Positions 1 to 14,319 of a DNA stretch of 64,000 nt are shown piece by piece (position 1 is the first letter of the stretch; the number at the start of each line of letters is the position of its first letter). The notes under the pieces were generated by a model. That model saw nothing but the letters and a program-made list of their open reading frames with translations, ran no database searches and was not told the origin of the DNA. The DNA comes from Propionibacteriaceae bacterium UBA7704 (GTDB lineage Bacteria > Actinomycetota > Actinomycetes > Propionibacteriales > Propionibacteriaceae), in NCBI GenBank assembly GCA_002482525.1, contig DLGC01000002.1:213560-277559 (forward strand). The letters are read 5' to 3'. The position numbers and the translations under genes are program-made.

Positions 1-143
1 GCCGAGTTCGGCTTCTTCGGGGTGGTGGTGTACACCCTGGTGCAAACACCGCGGCGCTGCGGGGAACCCTTCAGCGCAGGGGTCTTGTTCTTGCTGACCT
101 TGTCAGTGCGGCCCTTGCGGACCAGCTGCTGGATGGTGGGCAC
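1..143 (-). CDS. rpsL: 30S ribosomal protein S12, 5' part only
   Basis: This is the N-terminal part of ribosomal protein S12, a decoding-centre protein of the small subunit. The minus strand reads GTG PTIQQLVRKGRTDKVSKNK and continues through RRGVCTRVYTTTPKKPNSA before leaving the window, so 47 full codons are present and the gene is cut by the window edge. The lysine in TPKKPNSA that is changed in many streptomycin-resistant strains is wild type here. GTG at 141-143 is chosen because it gives the exact family N-terminus. Family knowledge predicts rpsG, fusA and tuf beyond the edge. It faces away from the divergent hydrogenase gene and has its own promoter. Confidence 0.95.
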   Translation of the reverse strand, partial: MPTIQQLVRKGRTDKVSKNKTPALKGSPQRRGVCTRVYTTTPKKPNS

Positions 144-280
144 CGGTCGGTATCTCTTTCCGTTGATGTATATGGGGCGCGCGCCGAGCGCCACCAGCCA
201 GTGCCCCGAAAAGGATGTCGGAGCCTGCAGCCGGACGCGGCGCACGCACGCATGGTTCGGTCACCCGAACACAGCGATTA

Positions 281-309
281 AGGCTACTTGATGGCTCTGC
301 GACCGTCAA
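281..309 (-). promoter_or_regulatory. rpsL (str operon) promoter
   Basis: On the minus strand a -35 TTGACG (304-309) is followed after 17 bases by a -10 TAGCCT (281-286), a close match to the housekeeping sigma consensus. Transcription would start near 274 and give a leader of about 130 bases before rpsL. It means the str operon does not depend on read-through from rpoBC. The rest of 144-350 shows no further gene. Confidence 0.65.
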
Positions 310-350
310 AACGTGTCACCGACCAGTGATTCGGCGAACTCTGTCATCGG

Positions 351-3300
351 ATGCAGCACCCTCATGGAATAATGTCTTTACATGATGGTACGGCGCCCGC
401 CGCCCCGACGAAAGACAATTCAATGGAGAAATTGCCTGCCGACCACCGCTTGAGCGTCACCGTCGATGGACGCGATCTGCGAGTCGATGACGGCCTGACA
501 ATACTGGCGGCCCTCACCAAGGAGGGCATCGAGATCCCAGCGTTGTGCAACGACGTCCGGCTGGAACGCGCCAACGGCAACTGCGGGCTGTGCGTGGTCG
601 AGGTGGGACCTCAAGCACGCCAGGTCAAGGCCTGCATCACGCCCATCAGCGAAGGCATGACCATCAGTACCCATTCCCCGGTGATCGAGGCCTACCGAAA
701 GGTGCGACTCGAGCAATTGTTGTGCGATCACAACGCCGACTGCGAACCGCCCTGTCAGCAAACCTGCCCCGATCACATCGACATTCAGCGCTACCTGGCT
801 TTGGTGATGGACGCCAACTTCGAGGCCGCAGTCCGCGTCATCAAGGACCGCAACCCCTTCCCGTCCGCCTGTGGCCGCGTCTGCCCCCACCCCTGCGAGG
901 CGAACTGCCGGCGCAATCTGATCGACGACTCGGTCGGCATCAACAATGTGAAGCGATTCGTCGCCGATTGGGATCTGGGCAGGGACACCCCCTGGCGCCC
1001 GAAAGTCGCCCCCGCCTCCGGAAAGCGAATCGCCATCGTCGGTGCCGGTCCATCCGGCCTGACTGCGGCCTACTACGCCGCGATCGCCGGGCACCAGGTC
1101 ACCGTCTTTGATCGACAGCCCAAGCCTGGCGGCATGATGCGCTACGGAATCCCGGAGTATCGACTGCCGAAGGCGCAACTCGACGCCGAGATCGCCACCA
1201 TCACCTCACTCGGTGTTCAGATCGTCTGCGGGAAATCGCTGGGCACGCACCTGCGACTGGAGGATCTGCAGCACGACTTCGACGCGGTCTATCTGGCTAT
1301 CGGTTCCTGGACGCCCACCTCGATGAATCTGCAGGGCGAGAACTCCGAGGGAGTGTGGACCGGCATTCGCTATCTGGAGCGGGTCGCGAAAGCGGAGGAT
1401 CCCGAGCCGGGCGAGGTCGTGGTGGTCGTCGGTGGCGGTAATACCGCCGTGGACTGCGCTCGCACCGCATTGCGTCGTGGCGCGCATCGAGTGATTCTGC
1501 TGTATCGCCGCACCAGGGATGAGATGCCCGCCGAGCCCCACGAGGTCGCCGACGCCGCCGCCGAAGGAGTTGAGCTGCGCTTCCTCGCCGCGCCCACCAG
1601 CATTGAGCGCACCGCCACCGGGCTCAGCGTGAAATGCCTGGAAATGGCGCTGGGCGAGCCGGATCGCTCCGGACGCGCCCGTCCGGTGCCGGTGGAGGGT
1701 ACGGACTTCAGCATCGAGGCGTCCCTGGTGATCGGAGCGATCGGGCAGAGCACCAATACCCAATTCCTGTTCCACGACCTTCCCGTCAAACTCAACAAGT
1801 GGGGCGACGTGAAAGTCAATGGTTCCACCCTGGAGACCTCTGAGCCCAAAGTCTTCGCAGGCGGAGACTGTGTGACCGGCCCGGCCACGGTCATTGAGGC
1901 CGTAGCAGCCGGACGCCGCGCCGCCCGCTCCATGAACCAGCTGCTCAGCCGCGGCTATGTGCGCTCCGAGCCGGCGATCTACAACTGCAGCCGAGGCTCC
2001 TTGGAGGACCTGCCGCGTGACGAGTTCGAGAGCAGACCCAAACGTGCTCGCCAGGTGATGCCGTCGCTGCCGGCGGCGACCAGAGTCACCAGCTTCGAGG
2101 AGGTCGAAAGCGGCTACTCACAAGCAGAGGCGCGCGCTGAGGCCGCGCGTTGTCTTCGCTGTGGCTGCAAGGCTCGCTTCGACTGTGACCTTCGCACCGA
2201 AGCGACCAAGGAGGAGATCAGCTACATCGAGCCATTGCATCAGCGCCCGCGCACTCCGGTCGTGCGTGATCACCCCTTTATCGTGCGCGACCACAACAAG
2301 TGCATCTCCTGCGGACGATGCGTGGCGGCCTGTGCCGAGATCGAGGGTATTGGCGCACTCGCCTATCAGTTCACCAGCGGCGTCCTCGGCGTCGGCACAG
2401 CCAACGGCAAGCCACTGATCGAAACCGACTGCGTGTCGTGCGGCCAGTGCGTCGCGGCCTGCCCCTGCGGGGCTTTGGATTACGTGCGCGAGCGACCCAG
2501 CGTCTTCGCCGCGATCAACGATCCCACAAAGGTCGTGGTCGGCTTTGTGGCTCCGGCGCCGCGCAGCGTCATTGCCGCGGAGTTCGGAAAGAGCGCCGAG
2601 CAAGCGTCCCCCTTCGTCGCCGGGCTCATGCGCGCCGTTGGTTTCGACCGGGTCTTCGACTTCTCCTTCGCCGCCGATCTGACAGTCATGGAGGAGACAA
2701 CCGAGTTCCTCAACCGGGTCAGTGCCGGAGGCGTGATGCCCCAGTTCACCTCATGCTGCCCGGGTTGGGTCAATCTGGTGGAGAAGAAGTTCCCCGAGTT
2801 GATCCCGCATCTATCCAGCTGCAAGTCCCCGCAGCAGATGATGGGGGCGACGGTGAAGACCCATTTCGCCCAAACCACCGGGATCAGCCTGGATGACCTC
2901 TACGTGGTCTCGATCGTGCCGTGTCTGGCCAAGAAATATGAAGCGGCACGTCCAGAGTTCGCCACGGACGGAATGCGCGACGTTGATGCGGTGCTCACCA
3001 CCACCGAGTTCATCGAAATGATCAAGATGATCCGGCTGGATCCGGACGACGTCCTGCCGGATCGGTTTGATGATCCCTATTCACATGTTTCCGGAGCCGG
3101 GGTGATCTTCGGCGCTTCTGGTGGCGTCGCCGAAGCCGCCCTTCGAATGGCGGTAGAGAAGCTCACCGGCGAACGCCACCGCGGGCAGCTGGAATACAAC
3201 GAGGTTCGCGGCATGGCCGGCGTCAAGGAGGCCACCATCACCGCCGCGGACACCACTGTCCGGGTGGCCGTCATCTCTGGACTGGGAAATGCCCTGCCGC

Positions 3301-3617
3301 TGGTGGAGCGCGTTGCTGCTGGGGACGATGTTGGCTACGACCTGATCGAGATCATGGCCTGTCCGGGCGGCTGCATTGATGGCGCGGGCAATCCCGCCCC
3401 CGCCAAAGTGGGTGAGTTGCGTGCGCGCACTCAGGTACTTTTCGATATCGATAAGGGAAGCAAGTACCGGCGCTCACAGGAGAATCCCGATGTGCTGCGG
3501 CTGTACGACCAGTTCTATGAGTCGCCGAACTCAGCCAAGGCACATCAGCTGCTCCACACGCACTATCGACCTTTCGATGCGGCCACCTCGGTCCCGCAGA
3601 CGATGCCCCGGAACTGA
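351..3617 (+). CDS. [FeFe] hydrogenase fused to a GltD-like NAD(P)H oxidoreductase
   Basis: A 1088-residue cytoplasmic fusion likely to couple NAD(P)H to H2 formation or oxidation. Domains in order: 2Fe-2S ferredoxin-like (about 35-110, cysteines in LCNDVR and GNCGLC); GltD-type iron-sulfur segment (about 125-210, ACGRVCPHPCEANC); FAD/NAD(P) module with VGAGPSG near 230-236 and VGGGNTA near 360-366; two 4Fe-4S motifs, C651/654/657/661 and C694/697/700/704; H-cluster domain with TSCCP at 800-804, VPC (C858) and ACPGGC (C1004, C1008); and a C-terminal small-subunit-like tail ending LLHTHY. All H-cluster cysteine ligands are present, but L2 is VPC rather than MPC and L3 ends GAGNP rather than GGGQP. 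No good ribosome site precedes 351; ATGs at 372 and 423 are alternatives, and the latter leaves all domains intact. No hydE, hydF or hydG maturase gene is in the window. Direction and partner (simple or bifurcating) are unknown. Confidence 0.9.
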   Translation: MQHPHGIMSLHDGTAPAAPTKDNSMEKLPADHRLSVTVDGRDLRVDDGLTILAALTKEGIEIPALCNDVRLERANGNCGLCVVEVGPQARQVKACITPISEGMTISTHSPVIEAYRKVRLEQLLCDHNADCEPPCQQTCPDHIDIQRYLALVMDANFEAAVRVIKDRNPFPSACGRVCPHPCEANCRRNLIDDSVGINNVKRFVADWDLGRDTPWRPKVAPASGKRIAIVGAGPSGLTAAYYAAIAGHQVTVFDRQPKPGGMMRYGIPEYRLPKAQLDAEIATITSLGVQIVCGKSLGTHLRLEDLQHDFDAVYLAIGSWTPTSMNLQGENSEGVWTGIRYLERVAKAEDPEPGEVVVVVGGGNTAVDCARTALRRGAHRVILLYRRTRDEMPAEPHEVADAAAEGVELRFLAAPTSIERTATGLSVKCLEMALGEPDRSGRARPVPVEGTDFSIEASLVIGAIGQSTNTQFLFHDLPVKLNKWGDVKVNGSTLETSEPKVFAGGDCVTGPATVIEAVAAGRRAARSMNQLLSRGYVRSEPAIYNCSRGSLEDLPRDEFESRPKRARQVMPSLPAATRVTSFEEVESGYSQAEARAEAARCLRCGCKARFDCDLRTEATKEEISYIEPLHQRPRTPVVRDHPFIVRDHNKCISCGRCVAACAEIEGIGALAYQFTSGVLGVGTANGKPLIETDCVSCGQCVAACPCGALDYVRERPSVFAAINDPTKVVVGFVAPAPRSVIAAEFGKSAEQASPFVAGLMRAVGFDRVFDFSFAADLTVMEETTEFLNRVSAGGVMPQFTSCCPGWVNLVEKKFPELIPHLSSCKSPQQMMGATVKTHFAQTTGISLDDLYVVSIVPCLAKKYEAARPEFATDGMRDVDAVLTTTEFIEMIKMIRLDPDDVLPDRFDDPYSHVSGAGVIFGASGGVAEAALRMAVEKLTGERHRGQLEYNEVRGMAGVKEATITAADTTVRVAVISGLGNALPLVERVAAGDDVGYDLIEIMACPGGCIDGAGNPAPAKVGELRARTQVLFDIDKGSKYRRSQENPDVLRLYDQFYESPNSAKAHQLLHTHYRPFDAATSVPQTMPRN

Positions 3618-3647
3618 GCTCCCGGTCACTCCTCGACGGCCGGGAGC
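3618..3647. terminator. Hairpin between convergent genes
   Basis: GCTCCCGG (3618-3625) pairs with CCGGGAGC (3640-3647) around a 14-base loop, directly after the hydrogenase stop and across the last codons of the opposing ABC ATPase gene. There is no T tract, so it is only a possible bidirectional terminator. Confidence 0.35.
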
Positions 3648-4228
3648 GGTACCGGAATCAGCGCAATCACCTCAGCATCCATAGCTTCGGCCTGCTGGAT
3701 CAGATGAGTGGTCATGACCACGAGTCGGTGTCGGCTGGCCGCAGCGATGCGTTCGGCAGCGTCCCTCCAGGTCGGCTCGTCGAGGCCGGTGAAGGGTTCA
3801 TCCAGGAGCAACACATCATGAGGAGCGGCCAGCGCTCGGGCGATGGCGACACGACGCCGCATGCCGCCGCTGAGGTCGGCCACTCGGGCGTCAAGGTGGT
3901 CACCGAGCCCGAGCGCCTGCAGCCACGACAATGCCTGGGTCCGATGCCATGGCTGCCGATCGGTGATGGCGTTGTCCAACACGCTCTCCCAGGGCAGTAG
4001 CCGATCCTCCTGGAAGACCATGGACACGCGCAGGCCGCTGCGACCCTTCAGGGTGCCTGCCAGCGGCGATTCCAGTCCGGCGAGCAACCGTAGCGCGGTG
4101 GTCTTGCCGCAGCCCGAAGGACCGACCAGGCACACCACACCGCGCTCCGGCAGTGCCAGGGAGAATTGCCGCAGCACCAGGGCTGTCTGCTGTGGATAGC
4201 CGAAGTCGACCCGGTCAAAGCTGAGCAT
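3626..4228 (-). CDS. ABC transporter ATPase, NitT/TauT (SsuB/TauB-like)
   Basis: A 200-residue ATP-binding subunit that would energise the permease encoded just upstream. Walker A is GPSGCGKTT, the Q-loop is VFQEDRLLPW, the ABC signature is LSGGMRRR, Walker B is VLLLDEPF and the H-loop is TTH, so it looks catalytically complete, though short for the family (usually 240 or more residues). The start at 4228 is preceded by GAGGAGG at good spacing and overlaps the permease gene by 14 bases, so the two are coupled; a longer reading to 4261 lacks this support. The substrate cannot be told from the ATPase; sulfonate, nitrate and thiamine-precursor importers all share this type. Confidence 0.85.
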   Translation of the reverse strand: MLSFDRVDFGYPQQTALVLRQFSLALPERGVVCLVGPSGCGKTTALRLLAGLESPLAGTLKGRSGLRVSMVFQEDRLLPWESVLDNAITDRQPWHRTQALSWLQALGLGDHLDARVADLSGGMRRRVAIARALAAPHDVLLLDEPFTGLDEPTWRDAAERIAAASRHRLVVMTTHLIQQAEAMDAEVIALIPVPLPAVEE

Positions 4229-5045
4229 CGGCGGGCCTCCTCGGTTCGGGCGAGGCCGCACTGCTCGCCACGGCCGTGACGGGCTGGGCCCACCGCGCGG
4301 TGATCGCGCGCAGGGCCCGTTCCAGGAGCAGGCTGAGCGTCACTGCGACGATGGTCCAGGCAAACACCGTCGGTGTCTCCAGGTACACCTTGGCCTCGGC
4401 GAGGCTGGATCCGATGGCCCAGTCCGGATGGCTGATCACCTCGGCCGCGACCCCGGACTTCCAGGCCAAGCCCATCGCATTTGTCGAGGCTGCCACAAAG
4501 TAGGGACGCAGTCCGGGTAGCTCCACCCGTCGAAGCCGATCCCAGCGCGAGAAGGCGAAGACCTCGGCCATCTCGAGCAGTTCCCGATCCGGCTGGCGCA
4601 ATCCCGCCGCGATCGTGTCCCAGACCAGTGGCGTCACCATTGCGAACACGATCGCCGCGGGCACACCGCCACTCGGAATCCACACCAGCGCCAAGATTGC
4701 GAAAGACGCCACCGGCGTGGCTCGGATGATGCGCAACGGCCCGGCGATCAGCAGATCCGCTGCCGACCATCGTGTCGTCACGAACGCGGCTGCGGTGCCC
4801 ACGACAACTCCGGCGATGAAGCCAACCCCGATGCGCATCAGCGACTGCGCGGTGATCGACCAGAACTCGGTGGTCACGATGAGGCCGGTCAGGGTCTGCG
4901 CAACGCTCAGCGGAGAGGGCAACAGCAACTGCTGTGCCACCGCAAGACTGGCCAGCTGCCACAGCAGCAACCAGAATGCGGCCGCGGCCAGGGACCGCAG
5001 CCATCGCCGACGCGGCTCAGTCGGCACCGTAGTAGAAAGTCGCAT
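4215..5045 (-). CDS. ABC transporter permease, NitT/TauT (SsuC-like)
   Basis: A 276-residue inner-membrane permease with about six hydrophobic segments, beginning near WLRSLAAAAFWLLLWQLASL. The cytoplasmic coupling region has the family form seen in ELLEMAEVFAFSRWDRLRRVELPGL, close to the EAA loop of BPD_transp_1 proteins. ATG 5045 is preferred because GGCGGAG lies upstream; a TTG at 5063 would add six residues. It overlaps the end of the binding-protein gene by 29 bases and the ATPase gene by 14, so all three are one operon. The C-terminus is Ala/Pro-rich and probably unstructured. Confidence 0.85.
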   Translation of the reverse strand: MRLSTTVPTEPRRRWLRSLAAAAFWLLLWQLASLAVAQQLLLPSPLSVAQTLTGLIVTTEFWSITAQSLMRIGVGFIAGVVVGTAAAFVTTRWSAADLLIAGPLRIIRATPVASFAILALVWIPSGGVPAAIVFAMVTPLVWDTIAAGLRQPDRELLEMAEVFAFSRWDRLRRVELPGLRPYFVAASTNAMGLAWKSGVAAEVISHPDWAIGSSLAEAKVYLETPTVFAWTIVAVTLSLLLERALRAITARWAQPVTAVASSAASPEPRRPADAQL

Positions 5046-6024
5046 CGGGGATCGCTCCGCCAATTGATTGAGGATTCGCGTCGTAGAGAATGCGGTAGTA
5101 ACCGGTCAACCCGGTCCGCATCGGACGGCCAGTCAGCAGCACCAGATTCAACCGCGGAATCGCCTTCTCCGCCAGCGCTGCGCTGGCGATGATGCCGTGG
5201 CTCTGGCACAGGTCAGCCGTCGCCGCCACATCGGCCGTTGCCGCGTGCACCGATGCTTGGTAGTGGTCCAAGAAGGCTTCGACGAGTGTTGGATGAGCCG
5301 CCACGAAATCGGTGCGGGCGATCAACGCTCCCATCATGAGTTGGCTGCCATCGCTGACCGAGGCATTCCACTCGGCATCCAGATCGATCGCCACCGTCAC
5401 CGATGGATCCTTGCTGGTGACCATCGTGACGAAGGGCTCGGGCAGCAACGCGATATCGACCGCACCATCGGCCACCTGCGTGGCGAGCTCAGCATGCTCG
5501 GCGGCGAAGACGATCTTCACGTCGTGATCGGGATCCAGGCCGGCGCGATCCAGAAGATACCGCAGCACATACTCCGGGTTGGACCCCTGCCCGGTGGCAT
5601 GAACCGTCTTGCCCTTCAGATCGGTCAGGCTGTGCACCGAAGCATCACGGCTCACGATGTAGAGCACGCCCAGGGTGTTCACTGCCAGCATCTGCACTCC
5701 GCCAGATGTCTTGGCCGACAGCACAGCAGCGAGATTGGTGGGGACGGCGGCCAGATCCACCTCTTTGCTGATCAGCTTCGCAACCGCGGCATCGGGAGAG
5801 TCGGTGATCGTGTACTCATACTCGCCGCCACCATCGGGATGGTCCTCCATGAGATGAACCATGCCGACCCCGGTGGGGCCCTTCAATGCCAGTACTCGCA
5901 CTGGTTGGGTAGCAGTCTGGACTGCAGCCGGATTCTGGCTTCGACTCGCGCAGCCCGAGAACACCAGGGCTATGACAAGCCCCCCAGCAACAAACCTTCG
6001 CCGCAACCCGGACTTTGTCTTCAC
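5017..6024 (-). CDS. ABC transporter substrate-binding lipoprotein, NMT1/SsuA-like
   Basis: A 335-residue lipid-anchored binding protein for the adjacent importer. The N-terminus is basic (MKTKSGLRRR), then hydrophobic, with the lipobox VFSGC placing the modified cysteine at about residue 25. The mature part has the periplasmic-binding fold type II features of the NitT/TauT group (VDLAAVPTNLAAVL; LKGKTVHATGQGSNPEYVLRYL; ALLPEPFVTMV). The GTG start at 6022-6024 sits six bases after a TAGACT -10 element, so the mRNA may be leaderless. The ligand is not identifiable; the location beside a hydrogenase gene makes a sulfur, cofactor or metal-related substrate possible but unproven. Confidence 0.85.
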   Translation of the reverse strand: MKTKSGLRRRFVAGGLVIALVFSGCASRSQNPAAVQTATQPVRVLALKGPTGVGMVHLMEDHPDGGGEYEYTITDSPDAAVAKLISKEVDLAAVPTNLAAVLSAKTSGGVQMLAVNTLGVLYIVSRDASVHSLTDLKGKTVHATGQGSNPEYVLRYLLDRAGLDPDHDVKIVFAAEHAELATQVADGAVDIALLPEPFVTMVTSKDPSVTVAIDLDAEWNASVSDGSQLMMGALIARTDFVAAHPTLVEAFLDHYQASVHAATADVAATADLCQSHGIIASAALAEKAIPRLNLVLLTGRPMRTGLTGYYRILYDANPQSIGGAIPDATFYYGAD

Positions 6025-6030
6025 AAACTA

Positions 6031-6036
6031 AGTCTA
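6031..6036 (-). promoter_or_regulatory. -10 element, leaderless start of the ABC operon
   Basis: TAGACT ends six bases before the GTG start of the binding-protein gene, the spacing expected when transcription begins at the start codon. No Shine-Dalgarno sequence is seen in front of the GTG. Confidence 0.5.
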
Positions 6037-6049
6037 GAGTGCGCAGGGT

Positions 6050-6490
6050 TCAGGAGTGATCCAGTTCCGAAATCAGCTCGACGCGGCGCGCGTGACGCCC
6101 GCCCTCGAAATCGGTAGCGAGCCACTCGCGAACGATCTGACGCGCCAGGCCGTCGCCGACCACTCGAGCACCGAGCGCCAACACGTTGGCGTCATTGTGA
6201 GCCCGCGACATGATCGCGCTGTAAGGCTCAGAGCAGACCACAGCGCGCACACCGGCGATCTTGTTCGCCGCGATGGAGATTCCTACCCCCGTGCCACAGA
6301 CCAGTAGGCCACGATCGAAATCACCGGACGCCACCAGCCGACCGACCTTGGCCCCGTTGATCGGGTAGTCGATCGGCTCGCCCGGAGCCGGGCCGAGGTC
6401 TACGACCTCGTGGCCCAACTCCGCAGCCTCCTCCGCCATGGCCAGACGCAAATCAACGCCGGCATGGTCGGATGCGACGACGATCCGCAC
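6050..6490 (-). CDS. rpiB: Ribose-5-phosphate isomerase B, RpiB/LacAB family
   Basis: A 146-residue sugar-phosphate isomerase that interconverts ribose 5-phosphate and ribulose 5-phosphate in the pentose phosphate pathway. SDHAG at residues 7-11 and CGTGVG with Cys65 match the cysteine-type active site known from E. coli RpiB. Many actinobacterial RpiB proteins instead carry a GSGNGE-like motif without this cysteine, so this copy is of the other type. The start is a GTG at 6488-6490, one base after the rpoC stop codon, with GGAGAG inside the last rpoC codons as ribosome site. Translation is therefore probably coupled to rpoC. A longer in-frame reading into rpoC (to 6547) is not favoured. Confidence 0.9.
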   Translation of the reverse strand: MRIVVASDHAGVDLRLAMAEEAAELGHEVVDLGPAPGEPIDYPINGAKVGRLVASGDFDRGLLVCGTGVGISIAANKIAGVRAVVCSEPYSAIMSRAHNDANVLALGARVVGDGLARQIVREWLATDFEGGRHARRVELISELDHS

Positions 6491-6491
6491 C

Positions 6492-10373
<3,882 letters not shown>

Positions 10374-10445
10374 GTTGCTTCTCTTTCTCCTGAGGTCAGG
10401 AAATTCTTGTGGTCTGAGTTGTCTTTGTGACTGAGTTGAGGCAAC

Positions 10446-13919
<3,474 letters not shown>

Positions 13920-14017
13920 GGTGGGGTCCTTCCAGAAGCCCGGGCATTGCCGGTTTCGATGCACGCAGAACGGCCCGCGTCAAGGCACGGGTCGTCGAAA
14001 GCGATGGGCAAAGCGCT

Positions 14018-14047
14018 AGATTACCCGAGCTGGGCGCACTTCCGCAA
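14018..14047 (-). promoter_or_regulatory. Candidate proximal rpoB promoter
   Basis: Minus-strand TTGCGG (14042-14047), an 18-base spacer and TAATCT (14018-14023) would start transcription near 14011, about 90 bases before the rpoB TTG. The match is moderate. The 13920-14319 interval contains this element, a stronger distal promoter at 14284-14312 and a doubtful 29-codon ORF at 14162-14251, but no clear gene. Confidence 0.4.
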
Positions 14048-14283
14048 ATCCGCGCACGCGAGGAAGGACCGAAATTGTGCGGAGGTTTGCAGCCTCCACG
14101 ATCGGCCGAGCCCCATACTGCATCCTCTGGCCGGATCGCGCCACTCCCTGGGGGTTACAACTTAGTTGCCGGTACACGCCACGAACCGGTGCCCAAGGCT
14201 GCGGGAGGGGTTGCCGCACCATTTGGACACCGGCTCATGTGGTGTACTCATCCGACGCGCTAGGGGGGCGCCGACTGAGCCCT

Positions 14284-14312
14284 ATTCGATCAGACTTGAC
14301 TAACGCTGTCAA
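14284..14312 (-). promoter_or_regulatory. Candidate distal rpoB promoter overlapping a palindrome
   Basis: Minus-strand TTGACA (14307-14312), a 17-base spacer and TCGAAT (14284-14289) form a good housekeeping promoter directed at rpoB, with a start near 14277 and a leader of about 358 bases. The -35 lies inside the inverted repeat at 14295-14313, so a protein bound there would compete with or contact RNA polymerase. Confidence 0.5.
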
Positions 14313-14313
14313 G
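14295..14313. promoter_or_regulatory. Inverted repeat CTTGAC-N7-GTCAAG (candidate operator)
   Basis: CTTGAC (14295-14300) and GTCAAG (14308-14313) are perfect inverted half-sites, with a further GTCAA at 14319-14323 running into the regulator stop codon. The half-sites are identical to those upstream of the peptide gene at 15613-15630, which has spacer 6 instead of 7. On the plus strand the repeat is followed by TTTTTG, so a weak terminator is an alternative reading, although no plus-strand gene lies upstream of it. Confidence 0.45.
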
Positions 14314-14319
14314 TTTTTG

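Noticed and set aside
22..291. An 89-codon plus-strand ORF at the left end
   Set aside because: It is antisense to rpsL and its promoter; the minus-strand reading gives exact S12 sequence.
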